This document shows, piece by piece, positions 36,326 through 48,049 of a stretch of 64,000 nucleotides of DNA. The stretch lies in the NCBI GenBank assembly GCA_008360955.1, contig LUCM01005801.1:51203-115202 (forward strand), given 5' to 3'. Made by a program: the position numbers and the translations under genes. Each line of letters begins with the position of its first letter. Within the stretch, counting starts at the first letter, position 1. A model generated the notes under the pieces. The model ran no database searches. It was not told the origin of the DNA and saw only the letters and a list, made by a program, of their open reading frames with translations. Origin of the DNA: Fasciolopsis buskii. Taxonomy: Eukaryota > Platyhelminthes > Trematoda > Plagiorchiida > Fasciolidae.

Positions 36326-36510
36326 GACCGGAGGTGGTCATACGGATAAGATCGCTGCTTTCGGACTTGAGGGTCGAGGGTTAGAGGCCTCCCAAAACCG
36401 GTCAAATTCCCCACTTGGAAGCCATCTTTTGGCGGAGGAACCCTTCCTGAAAAATGATGCGCAATTTTGTTTCATTATTAAAAAGTCAAAAAAAAATAAA
36501 AAGAAACATT
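36326..36510 (+). repeat. SINE S1
   Basis: ACCGGAGGTGGTCATACGGATAAGATCG head, mutated box B (GGGTTAGAGGCC), body CCCCACTTGGAAGCC, CCCTTCCTGAAAAATGATG, tail ATTATTAAAAAGTC with an A-rich end. The overlapping frame 36312-36512 is a translation of the SINE. Confidence 0.85.
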
Positions 36511-37039
36511 AAAAAATCAGTTAGATGTCCAGGTTACGAAAGTGCAGTGCGCGTCCAAAGTGTTGACATGGCGATGACGATAAGTCTGAGTCTAGGGACG
36601 CTCTACTGCTACAAAACTGCTACAACACTGTCTGAAATCCCTCGGAAATTCATTTCTTTCTAATCCAAATCGTTCCTCTAAACCAGGATTTCGGACAAAA
36701 ATGGCTAACTGGCGGGATTCAGAAGATCGGCTCGAACAGGTCACAAATTGCGCTGTTGCTTTAGAGACAAAGTTTACTGGGATGACTTCATAAAACAGTT
36801 TGACAAACCAACCCGATATGGTGGCGATGATATGGGACAAATGTCCCGAAATGAAACAGAGGGCAAGACAGAATATCAAGCCTCCAATTTGTTGTTCTAA
36901 TGTTATTCTAGTTCATTTGGGTGTCCATCTATCAATGCTTCTTTGATTTGAACAAGAGAAAAACGCATCTTCAATCCGTTTTTGATAGCCGTATTATCCG
37001 TTAGTAACGAAAGATTATTCGTTTTAATGAACTTAATCA
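36511..37039. other. No supported gene
   Basis: The minus frame 36592-36879 (95 codons) carries no recognised domain. Confidence 0.45.
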
Positions 37040-37074
37040 TCATGCAAATCGAACCTTCAACTCGCCATTAGGAA

Positions 37075-37133
37075 CCACTGGAACACTGTACAGCCGTTTC
37101 ATCCTTGTCAGGAATGATAAGCAGTACATATCT
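37075..37133 (-). ncRNA. Hammerhead motif in a4, core mutated
   Basis: On the minus strand: GTACTG, then CTTATCA (37121-37115) in place of CTGACGA, a perfect stem II (TTCCT, loop GACA, AGGAT), GAAAC (37100-37096), minimal stem III CGGCTG, cleavage triplet GTA and stem I 3' strand CAGTGTTCC. Every part but the first core box is well kept. The core mutation should abolish cleavage. It is the best guide to the family's ancestral stems II and III. Confidence 0.6.
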
Positions 37134-37385
37134 ACAGCGTCCGAACTGGGAAGTGAACCCGGGACGAACGATTTTGAGTCGAACGCCTTAGGCATTAAGC
37201 AACCGGTCAGGCTCTCAACGATTTGTTCAAATTCACCACATGATGTTGCACTCGTCCATCACTGATTCCATGGCCACGAGCTGCTAGCGCACAGCAGTCG
37301 ATCCTTGCTGATAAATGACTTCTATGCAGGTAGCCTAAGTACGACGAACGCTTTACACATGACCTACAGATATCCACTACTTGGT

Positions 37386-37409
37386 TTGTGTGTGTGTGTG
37401 TGTGTGTGG
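37386..37409. repeat. (TG)n microsatellite
   Basis: About 12 TG units, located inside the middle part of hammerhead element a4. Confidence 0.95.
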
Positions 37410-37484
37410 TCATTAGATTATATGTTTTCGTGAAGTTACTCGCCATGTGATATCAACGATCAGCTCATCATTAAGAAACCATGG

Positions 37485-37600
37485 AAGTACTGGTGACGAT
37501 CCCTATCAAGGATGAAGCGGCTGTTCATGATTTATTAATGATCGGTTGGGCATTCATACCACATGGTGAATAACTACACGAACCCTAGCATCATCCACAG
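37485..37600 (+). mobile_element. Hammerhead SINE-like element a5 (ribozyme mutated)
   Basis: Plus strand: GGAAGTACTG, GTGACGA (37493-37499, C to G in the first core position), stem II TCCCTATCAAGGAT, GAAGC instead of GAAAC, then GGCTGTTCATG and the family flank TTAATGATCGGTTGGGCATTC, ACCACATGGTGAATAA. It begins exactly where the minus-strand flank of a4 begins, making an inverted junction. Confidence 0.6.
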
Positions 37601-37969
37601 TCACTTTTTTACCTGGCTTTCTGTCAAGTAAATCGATTCAAACGGAATTTTCTCACATAATTTTTAAACGCAGCCGGTACAGGTCTAACTTTGCTTGGCC
37701 TATATTTTGGTGACAACTGTACCATGAAACCGGATGTAACCTAATGACCGAACCAGTCAAACGTAACGTGCACATTGATCGATACAGCGGGTCTGGCTGA
37801 TTCGTCTACTCCAGTTTGGTCCTGAACTCTCCCCGGGAGGGGGTTAGACCATTCGGATAGGGTCCCGAGAGTTACTTGTTCCACACTGAAGATGATCTAC
37901 TGAATTTTACAACTCCAAATATCATCCTGTATTGATATTCGATAAACAGTTTAGAATCAATCCTGCTGG

Positions 37970-38100
37970 CGTATAAACGTTCTTCTCGGGTTCGAGTCCC
38001 AATTTGGGCGCGATGGATATGCAACGCTGACGATTCTTAACAAGATTGAAATGGCTGTATGGTGCTTCCTTGATTGGGTGTTTACACTGTTTGACTAATC
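37970..38100 (+). mobile_element. Hammerhead SINE-like element a6 (best copy)
   Basis: tRNA-like 3' half with box B GGTTCGAGTCC at 37989-37999 followed by CCAATTTGGGCGCGATGG, then the hammerhead at 38015-38069. The 5' part of the head and the downstream flank are short or diverged. Distance from box B to the ribozyme is about 15 bases. The head-then-ribozyme order is that of Sm-alpha-like elements and would allow pol III transcripts that cut themselves. Confidence 0.65.
38015..38069 (+). ncRNA. Type I hammerhead ribozyme motif, most complete copy
   Basis: GGATATGCAACG (stem I 5' strand), CTGACGA (38027-38033), stem II arm TTCTTAACAAGATT (short, AT-rich), GAAA (38048-38051), a minimal stem III TGGCTG (U-G closing pair) and the cleavage triplet GTA (38057-38059), then TGGTGCTTCC. 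GCAACG can pair with TGGTGC in five of six positions and GGA with TCC, giving stem I with an internal loop as in schistosome ribozymes. Predicted cut: after 38059. Weak points are the short stem II and the U in place of C after GAAA. Confidence 0.65.
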
Positions 38101-38104
38101 CCCA

Positions 38105-41100
38105 GGAAAAACCAAATCAAAATTAGTAAAGCTCTAATCAGCGAAAATTTTCGAGTGAATGATTTTCGACATCCTAATGGTCATGCCACTTATCCTATTA
38201 CAGTTTGCCTAAGGGCTTCATGCAACATCCTCCTCTTCGTAATTGTATTAGCTTGTTTAGTGTTATTTTGCCAAGCTGAACATTGTCTGGTTGCAGATTC
38301 GAAATAAGAATTTCCATTTTTGACCATGTTTTCTTCCAGCTTAAACTTGTTAAAAGGTATCCAAAATTGGTGTGACAAAAGTGCTGCATCTGTTGAACTG
38401 CGTTGTTTTGAAACAACCTAGTATCCAAATAAGTGTACTGGGCATTCCGTTCCAAAATTGTAACACAACATGGGGTATTTTGATTCCGATTGCGGATAGC
38501 ATCTGTGTCAGTCATGTTCGGCCTTGTTTTTGGTCCTGACCCCGTAGCCTCCGTTTTTCAGCATTATCTCTTCGAGTTTGGAATGGTTCATATGTTCTTC
38601 ACGGGGGTCAGATGTATGCTGTTTGCAATTCACAAGGCAAAGACAATAAGATAACCAAAATATGGATAGAAGCTCTGGTTTGGAACAGCCAGTGCACTAC
38701 TCTAATATGGGCTGGTTTAGATGAACAAAACTAAAAGGACTTGTGTGACTTTGGTTCCCCGATGCTTGCGGCAGGATACCTCTGTCCATGACGCGTTTGT
38801 GAGTAATTGGTATTGGAACTTCTCGAAGTTCTACAAACTTCGAATAGCCAAGTGGTCATACGACTAAGCTCGGCGAAATGCCCGCCCTCAGACCAGGTCA
38901 GAAAACCGAAAACAGGTTTTCTTACGCTAATCAACAGTTCGCCTTCAGTTACAACCTTACTGATAACATTACAAATTTTCTCCTTAATTTCTGTTTTCAT
39001 TTACCAGGATCCAGAGGAACATTGCTGCACAACCGTACTTCGATAGCGCACAGATGAGGACTTACGGAGCTCTTCAAAATACAATTGATGTTTCTGTTCG
39101 TCATAAATTAGACGACGCTATGAACAAATGTACAATTTCCCGAGTAAGTCCAACTATATGAAGACTCTAATTCAGATAAGTGTCAATAGTCTAAAAGTAA
39201 GTTTCTAAAAGGTTCCTGCTTGGGACTCGGTTTGTTCAATGGATGCAGACAATGGGGACAAGTAAGCGCAATCAGTTTGGAGATTTCGAGCATCAATCTC
39301 ATTTTGTTTCAACTTGAATGGTGCCCTCCTTGAAGTCGATCTTTCAGATACATAATTTTACCCACTTCGGGGCACTCACCATTCCATGAATGAGGTCATC
39401 GATTCGGAAGTAAGGATGTGATCACTTCACACACGACTTTGTTGGTTGTCCGATTATGATATCCGCCCACGTTTCATTCCAATACGCAAAGAGAGGCTCA
39501 TATGAATGTGTGTAGAATTTCAATGACCACTACCAGGCTACCTACCCACTAGCCACTATCCTTGGGGTTGTTAGTCGTCTTCTCTCGGGAAGCCCTTAGA
39601 TTTAGATGCAATGGAGCGGCAAAAAAGTATATGGATTTTGACTAAAACCTCGTCTAGTTAAATAAGAAACTGAACCCAACGTCACAGACAGGTAAACAGG
39701 AATCCTACCTTGTGGTGCTTCTAACCACTATCCAGCATCGGTCAATTCTAAATGTCCCATGGCAACCGAAACCTTGACCACTTATACGCCAAACCGACAA
39801 AGTGTACAATCCAGTCCAACATCAAACCACCGTAATGGAAAGTTAAATCGGGCGAGTGAAGATAACTTTCGTCCAGCCTTCTTGCAAAAAGTATTTTGTG
39901 ATATTTGCATGGCCTTGAAGTTGTCGTGAAATCCCTAACTGCGTTGTGATCTGGCCGGGATCGGTCCTCCGTCCTGCTTCTCTCCGCCCGATTTTCCTGT
40001 TCATCTCAGTCCCACAATTTATATCTGTATAATACGAATTTTGTCAAGAGTTAATAACAACATGTTTTCCAATGCTATTATCGTTCCTCACATGTTGCTT
40101 TCAAGGCTTGCGCTCCGTCACCTTAGGTCCCGGCAGCTAACTCCATTAGTGTAAGTCTGGCACCTGGGACCATACCAAATTGCTCGGTTCCTGCCCAGAT
40201 AGCAGCCATACGCAACGGATTATCCGATAACTATTGCATCGTGGATTGGACATTAGCTTTGCCGGAAGTTTTTGAAACCACGCTGCTCTTTCGCATGGTG
40301 TTGTTGGTTTGATAAGGAAAACGAACACCGTGTTGATATACCTTTCGTGGTCACCAAAACCTAGAAGTCGCATCTGGGTTGACCCGCGGTGGTTTCAGCC
40401 CTAATGGGTAGGTTTACTCGGAAGTATACGCAGAAGATCAAATGGATTATCCAGACCTGCTAAGTAAATCCTCTGATCGGTCGATTCATATCATGGCAAA
40501 ACAGCCGAATCCAACCTCAGGCGCATCCCTAACCGGCGAGTCGCTTTTCTTGCCCTGACATGTACGGACGTCTCGTTTCCAGAATGAAGGCTAATTCCCA
40601 GCCGCATGCCTACTCAGACTCAACATTATGATCCCATCCAGCTGGAACCAATCCGTCAGTGTCCGCAAGTGATGTTGCAATTTGCATAGCTTCTTCTAGG
40701 GCTTCCCATTCACTGTAATGAAACCGTATTCTTCTCAGTCTGCTAGAGACTCGCTTCAAATCGTCAAACATTTTGAATTGTTGGGATTTTAAGAACGGCT
40801 TAACTACTTCCTTCAACTTTTGCTGTCACCCATGCGGTCCAGTCGTACGAGAAGCACCTTTTTCCGCTGTTTCTGGCACTAAACACCTTCGGTTTGTCGC
40901 GCTGACTACTAATACGTGAACACCCCTAAAACGCTCACGGAAACTTCATGCAGAATGGTGTGAATGAGTTTGACGTTTATCCTTCTGTCCACTGGCATTA
41001 ATTTAAAGTCTCGAAATAAATTAATTTGGTTTTTAAACATCAGAAGCATTTACGTCACAGAATCTTGTTTAATGGGCTTCAGTCTACCTCGGTCAGCTAC

Positions 41101-43052
41101 CGGTTTATTCAGGAACGTTCAACAGTCTGAAACACTCAGGCATTTTTCATGTTTCAATAGCGAGGCACGGTAGTTTAGAAGCAGTACGGCAAGGTTCTAA
41201 ACCCTTCCACACACAGAATTAGATACAAACCATATTCATCCCTAAAATGGACAGCCTGGCTCCTTAGATCCAAACTTGAGTTGATCCTCTATTTATTTGA
41301 ACGGTTTAACCCATCATTGCTTCAATAAATATCGCGTTTCCTTCTCGACAAATGCGAGGCCGTTCACTGTCCGTTTTTTTATGTCAAAAGCAACCAGTCA
41401 GAGGATGCATGGCGAAAGTGAAAAGGATCAAGCACAATCAGAGACCAGGCAATTCCACTACGACATTTACTCTCGAACATCAGCGCAGTTTCGCAACTAG
41501 TTCAAACGCATTACTGCGCCTTATTCCTTGTATCACTGGTCGCATGAGCACTGTAAAGAATTTGTATTTAGACCTCCATGAATTGAAAACTTACAATCTA
41601 CTCAAAAAAAGGTTGATTGAAAAACTTTAAACGGGAACGTAAATGCACATCTAGTTCCACATCCCGAGCCTTTTTTGCACATGGATCTATTCAGGTAGAG
41701 ACAAATCTTACGGAAAGTCATTAGTCAGGAAAACGATGACGATCAAATACATTCATTCGTCATACATCTTCTAACCGAGTAATTCCTTCACGTGGTTTGA
41801 CACCGAAAATAAACAATGAACTACCTCGTGTTGGACGAAAATGAAAACGCAATATTTACTGATGCAAACTGTACGAGAAAAATGGAGGACCAGTTCAAAT
41901 AAGACCGAAAATCAGCCGTCATTACGGGAACGACAACAGTGATTTCTGCATTCTTCAAAAATACGTCCATCCCATCACATGGGAACACGTGGGTTGCCCT
42001 CATTCTTGCAGTTGAAAATGGATGACCATTGCGAGTGCTTGCAGCACGATTGCATGTGATTGAATAGCAGAGAGAGAGAGCATTCCTATGAAAATTTTAT
42101 CGGGAATCGTGAATGTGGGTAAATTACTCACATATTTGCATAAAGTTTCTGTCACAAGTGGATTGTTGGTTTAGGCATGGAAAATTTCGAGTTTATTTAA
42201 ATGTCAACTGGAATCAGTGAAAACAGAATTTGCAACTGAAATATGGCAATATTTGCTGGGCGACCTTTCATGTGTTTAAGGTGAGTGACAAATCACTGAT
42301 GGGAATTCGATCAAATATTGGTCAGGTTCCAGAAATTACAATCACCAATAAGAGGTTATGAAATCACTGTACATTCATTTTCGCCATGAGGCTATAGCAC
42401 TCGATACCAATTACTGTCCCAGGATCAATGAAAACATATAGAGACCGCGGTTAGCTCTGCATTTCACAGTTTCTTCATGGCTGAGACGACTTGTTTGTCC
42501 AAAGATAATTCGCTAACCGATATAAAGGCATACAGTCGGCTAAGCGATTACGGCAGCTATACCCACTGAAATTCAGCTTCGTTTTATTTACTTTATGTTA
42601 GTCCCTCTTTTCCCACCGAGACACTGCGCCGTCCGGTGCATCCTACTCGATGCTCGATACTCACGCGACACCCCAGCAACGCGTCATCTCGACTTACTAG
42701 TCGGTACGATCGATCGGCGAAAGAGAGTACACCCGGTCAAGGACAGTCGCTGTCACCAGATCATGCCTATTTGCTTTCGCCGCCACTCCATAAAAAGAAC
42801 GCACTGAAATCAGGCACTTCCGATGTGCGAAAGTGCAGTAAAGCGCAGTGGTATGGTGTCGTGTCGTGGTGTTTGTTTACGCATGTATAGCGCGTAGTAT
42901 TTCAGATCTACCAGAGTCACATTTCAGTGGGCCAATGAGGTATTAATTGCAGTTTCCTTGAACTTTCCTAATAAACGTGCTCTAAGGCCGAATTGGTTTT
43001 AATTCCAAATTGTCATAACGTAAATGCGAAATAATTCAGAAACTGGTAAAGC
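38105..43052. other. No supported gene over 4.9 kb
   Basis: Only short frames. The longest, 38198-38515 on the minus strand (105 codons, ending LRRGGCCMKPLGKL), was read closely and matches no family I know. 41297-41630 holds overlapping plus frames rich in basic residues, also unrecognised. A short GA run lies at 42069-42082. No SINE or other repeat family was detected. Confidence 0.5.
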
Positions 43053-43592
43053 GGATCTGCCTCACTGTTTATTGGTGGTTGCTCAATGACGGAACTCGCC
43101 AGAGAAATCGTGACCAATACACAAGCGTGGATGTAACCCGATCTTACCGGACATCGAGCAAGTGAAGGACATAACACCAGATTGAGATCCACTTATCCCA
43201 TTGGCCATCAGCATCCGGCCACCATAGTGACGTGATTAGAAGTGAGGAGTGTTAACCCGCAAATTGAGGAGGCCATATCATGAGTTGCGCTGACTAATCA
43301 AGATGTGATGTCCTGATTCGACAGGAAAACGGTATGCACTAAGTCGAATGAAATGCACTGAACAAGATGGACTAATGAAGTCGCGAGCAGGACAACCGGT
43401 GAAATAATGGCAGTCGCAAGGGGGCAAATATGCAAACAGATTAACTTGTAAATGTGTGGTTTTCACTTAATCAAACGAGATTTTGACCCGGTTGACTTTG
43501 ATTGTTCTGACTTGAGCTAGTGGAGATGGACAATAGCGATCCGGAGCTAGGATATGCTGACTTGGGGGGCGGCAGAATTCGGCCAAGTGAAT
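43053..43592 (-). repeat. Long repeat R3, copy 2 (inverted relative to 15.6 kb)
   Basis: The reverse complement matches 15597-16141 nearly throughout. Homology at one end stops in CACTGAGGC and at the other just outside GCCGAATTCTGCC. Small indels and substitutions separate the copies (for example TATGCACTAAGTCG here against TATGACAAAGTCAG on the matching strand). Frames differ between copies. Element class unknown. Confidence 0.85.
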
Positions 43593-46500
43593 AGGCAATA
43601 CTCAACATCGTGGTTTTATTTCGATGCGCGGCTGCTCTTGAGTATACCGTGTGACTGATGGAGAACAGAAATTTCTTTTTTTTCCAATCTGTTATTTTCT
43701 ATGTTCTTACCTTTTTGACTTCACTTTTTTCCCACTCCCGTCCAACGTTCTGCAGATATAAAGAAAGAAAGATTGATTTTAACGTGATCTTGTCAAAACT
43801 AATTGCTTTGTATATTGTAACGAAAGAAATGCAGTTTTGATCGAAGTGACAAGTTTTCTGACCATTGGTTACTTGATACTATCCAGTAAGTTTTCTCAGC
43901 AAGTCTTCCAATTAGTCCTTACGCGTCCATTGGTCGTCGGTTGACATCCCCCACTAAAGAAAAAGCTATGTTCCCTAACTACCCCGCTTACTCAACGGAT
44001 GATCCAACCATTAAAATCGTGCATTTTGATCATAAATTTACCAGGGTTCGGAACTTGGCTTTGTTGCTTAATTCGCCCAAATGGCTATCTATTAATGTTC
44101 ACGGCCCCATCAGGGCAAAACTGTTCCAGAAGCAAGTGAAATGATAACTCACATTGTGCTATTGTCTGGACGCGCTACTTTAAGGTATATTTGATTACTG
44201 TGCAATCTCAAACAACTGTGGGATTTCGTGCACGGAGACAATCACAGTGAAACGGTATTGAAACATAAGAACCGAAATTTTCAAAGGTTGCGGAGAAGCG
44301 AGCAAAACCGAGATCAGTTAACCATAAGACAAATCTGTGTTTGTAATCTTCCTGATGAGGATATTTGTTGTGACGATAAAATCCGACAGTTGCCAAAAAC
44401 TGACCTTTGGAGCACATATTTGTGCACTTTCTTGCTCGGTTGTCTCCATCTCTCTGGTGGCAGATCCAGTCTGCTTACTTCAGACAAGTGCTATTTTGGA
44501 TGCTGAAAGGTATTCAGCTTGCACAACCGAGTATGTATTGTCGGAGAGACACAAAATCGGCAAAGTCGGTGATGGGACAAAGGTTCCGAGAAAATCTGCA
44601 TCAGCTGAATCAGGAAGTAATTGATTTCAGTGTTCGACTTCATCGGCAGCTTCTAATTAGTTATAAAAATTAGTCCCGTCTCGTGTTTCGTATTCCGTGT
44701 ATGTAGGCCAGCCTCAATGAATAACATGTAAAGGCTGACAAACTCGTCTGTCAGGGCTTGGTAAGCACCGAAAATTGACAGGTAAAGTGCAATCAGGAAT
44801 GAAGCTGAACTTTGAATCGTTGTTTGTCTCGTCTGGAATCGATCTGCACATCTCCGATAATCTCAATTTAATGTTAATGCTATACTCAAGACCGTGTCAG
44901 ACTAAGAATAACGGAGTAAAGCACAAGAATTAGTGTATGTTTGGCTTAGTGACTGTACAGTGGTGATCAAATATAATGAGGGATCATGTTACACCGAATA
45001 GGTGAATACAGAAGACTACCTTTCTAGCGCATTATGAAAAATAATTCTTGCAATATTTCGATAAAGCATTTCAAATATACTAAATCAGGAGGCTCCCACT
45101 AACTGTGTTGCTTCTTTCCCAGTTAGCTTGTCTTTGTCTATTCGACAGTTTTAGTATAGTGTAAAAATGTATACTGTTGAATGTGATCGCTTTTATAAGA
45201 CTGAGCCTGTCACTTTTGGATATTTGCAAAACTCTGCTCTAAGTTAACGACTCGTAGAATATGAAAACTGCTTCGTTGCTCAAGTTTGGCTTCCATTCTA
45301 ATTTCGTGCACATTCAGTCCACTGAATAAGCATTGTCTGTCCATCGCCGTTTGTCTGCTTCATGTGGCCTTTCAGTTGGTTGCCCCAATAAATTCATGTC
45401 CACCCACGGGTCGCATTTTCAACGTGTCGTGCTGTTTTCCAGAAAAATGTGGATCTAAACGGATATCTAGGAAAGAATCAGTGTTCTGCTTAGTTCAGTT
45501 CTTTCAAGCGTTAACCTTGGACCAAAGTGCCTCGGTTTCGATTATCATCTCACAACACCAACTAGCTAAAAGAGAAAAAGCCCGCGGGAAACGGTCAGGG
45601 ATAGATTACAAAACACTGAGTTGAACAAGCAGACAGAGCAATAAAGATGTCTAAAGTAAGAACGCCACTGACTGCGGAGCTGAGCCACGTCAGTCACTAT
45701 TTGTAACAATCGCTTGGGGGAATCTCGTGGGCCTCAACCCAGGTAATCTAACTGAACTTACACGAGCTATTCCCTGGTCAAATTTTTCAAACTTTTCACT
45801 CTGTCATCTAGTGAGTCATCCTCTAACCACCACCAGCCTCCAAGGACAGCTTACTATAAGGCGGTCGTTTTGTGGGCGTCCCATCGGCTTAACTTATTAT
45901 AATTTGGTTCCCGTTTTAAATGCTGAAGTCTGTGGCCCAGTACCTTTGAGTTACTCACGAAATCTTTTCGCCACATTCCTCCAAATGCTACCAGGACAGC
46001 GGTATTCAAGCACCGGCAGTCCTCCTACCTGCTCTTAACGACCAATTTTCTGAGCCGCATCGAAGGGCCAGCTTTATTGCTGCTCTGTAATGGAAAACCG
46101 GATGTCACGCCAACGCCAGAGATACCCCAAACGGTGGAAATTTAATGGTGCCTTCTGAATAAGGGAAGCCATTTCACCCAATATACGATCACCAGACGAT
46201 GCTCCTACACAAACAACTGTCTGCCTACCTCGGCCAACTTTCCTCCTGCAAAACCAAAATATGGCTTCAATGCAGTCCGTTGGTGCAACAACGCTTTACA
46301 TTTCGAAGTTGCGAAACACATCCTAAACATAGCTGCTCTGTCATCCGGATAATCGAGAAACAAATGCAACTGACTCGGGTTAATGTTCTGGTAAGAGTCG
46401 ATCGGAGAGCAATTCAGAACAATCAGTCGTATGAAATCTGACCGCTCCCAAGTCAAAATGTTAGCGGTAGTTGGAATGTGATCAACGGAAGGTAGCTTAA

Positions 46501-47605
46501 TTTTTTTAGTGCAAATCCCTTAGTTTTTAGGACGAGGTGTGCTGATTTTCTGAAGGTGCGAATAGATCTAGCACTTTGAGAACTCTTGCTCCTGACTTCT
46601 GTCGCGTTGGAGGGATAGGAATCAGTTTAATAATTGAAAATTTGAACCAGATTCTTCATTCTGAATGAAAATATTCTGCAGCTTCAAATAGAGTATGACA
46701 ATGAAAAACAGGTGAACGAATCATATGGCTGACTTGATTGGACAGAGGTTGGCATTAGCCTACCTATCCCCGAATGAACAAGGCAGAATTGGCAGGTTCC
46801 CAAAACCAAGCAGAAGCTCAGGAAGAATGCCCCGCTTATTGAATGGGATAACTTTATTCCGATTGGTGAGCAGTCTAGAAGTAAACATCCGAAGGGGCGA
46901 AAACATGTTTTACTCGAAAACACTGAATTACCGATATAAGTGCCAGTTGGGTTTCCCAAGGTCACCTTTTCTCAAGCCGGTGCTGAGTCAAACGATCACA
47001 AAAATCAACTTTCAACCAAACCACATTTAACAATCATGTTTGCAAATTAAAGCTGATGGAGATTGGCTGATTCGTGTGACAGTGGTGTTGGTATTAAACA
47101 AAACTTCGAAAATGTTCACTTTTATGAATGCCATGTGCCTGGGTAATTTGGGTGCATGTATGCAAATGAAGAACTATTGCCAGGGAGACACGACGATAAG
47201 TGGTGCAAAGTACAGTGAATTTTGGCACTGACAATGGCAAAATAAGGGGGTAATAGTTTCTGTGTAGCTTTTATCTCTCGTGTTTTGGAAATTAACTTAG
47301 TCACTGTACGCTGACTGTTCAAAATTTTGCTTCTTCAGATCCTCCGGTAATTGTCAGTACTTGGTTCCACTCGGACCTACTTGTACCTGCATCTCAATAG
47401 TAGGTCACATATGTTTCCATGGTGGTCAGTGTCAAATACAATACCTTTTAACGGAACAGTGAAATTTAACTGCTCAAATGCAGTTGTCAATGTTTGGGTA
47501 CCATTTCCCTTCCTGTCTACAGGCGGATTATTAGTCAGCCAAGTGTAGAGTACATCAGAACAGAAGCCCGGCTTCTTTTTCTTTTCATCCTTTCTTTCCT
47601 TCTTT
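43593..47605. other. No supported gene over 4 kb
   Basis: Contains several open frames of 90-112 codons (44228-44673 in three frames, 45286-45624, 45727-46038, 46725-47030, all plus). None has a recognisable domain, splice context or repeat partner. The cluster of longer plus-strand frames between 44.2 and 47.0 kb is mildly unusual, but I cannot support a gene. Confidence 0.45.
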
Positions 47606-47654
47606 CTTTCTCTGTGTGTGTGTGTGTGTGTGTGACACACAGAGAGACACGCGG
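47606..47654. repeat. (TG)n microsatellite with inverted ACAC/GAGA flank
   Basis: TCTCTG(TG)n followed directly by ACACACAGAGAGA, so the tract can fold back on itself. The 134-codon frame 47494-47898 runs through it and is repeat-derived in part. Confidence 0.9.
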
Positions 47655-47655
47655 G

Positions 47656-48049
47656 TGTACACGCACACAATTGCTTGACCCAAAGAATCAAATTGATGCT
47701 CTGCTCCAGTTGTCAAGGCGAAATGAAAAGCACGCATTTGTGGTTGACATTAATCGGTGGATTTCAGAAACTTCAACCGACAACGTTACAAATCGCATAT
47801 TTAACCGAAACAAACTATCTACACGAGACAACTTTTTACGGGATACTAACGAAAACTATTTGTCATTTCGAAAAAGTAAAAGCTTAAAAGTATTTTAATT
47901 CACCAAGAAATAGGCCGATGGATAGGGCATTGTCAATTAGGTCCAGTTATGAAATTTGTATTTTGGTCAACAACACAATAAGAATCATTGATTAGTACCC
48001 ACGAGAAAAAAACTAACATTATCAATATACAAGTAAGTATGCGTTTGAC
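47656..48049. other. No supported feature
   Basis: Unremarkable sequence before LINE copy 2. Confidence 0.4.

Larger units (their letters stand above)
37040..37490 (-). mobile_element. Hammerhead SINE-like element a4 with long flank
   Basis: Read on the minus strand this appears to hold the 3' flank of one unit (37484 to 37442: CCATGGTTTCTTAATGATGAG, GATATCACATGGCG), a middle part with a (TG)n run, and then a next unit: tRNA-like head with a TGCTTAATGCCTAAGGCGTT box A-like part and a CGGGTTCACTTCCC box B-like part, a hammerhead relic (37133-37075), and the 3' flank again (GTTCCTAATGGCGAGTTGAA). A head-to-tail order of two partial units about 400 bases apart is suggested, similar to tandem ribozyme-bearing retroelements, but the middle part is unique here. 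Confidence 0.5.

Noticed and set aside
38198..38515. 105-codon minus frame
   Set aside because: Read closely for RT, integrase and host domains without a match. Its length is within chance for this window.
45286..45624. 112-codon plus frame with Cys-rich segment
   Set aside because: No recognised domain, no convincing splice sites, no repeat partner. It could be an exon but cannot be supported.
47494..47898. 134-codon plus frame
   Set aside because: The middle is the (TG)n tract (Val-Cys repeat) and the rest has no recognisable content.
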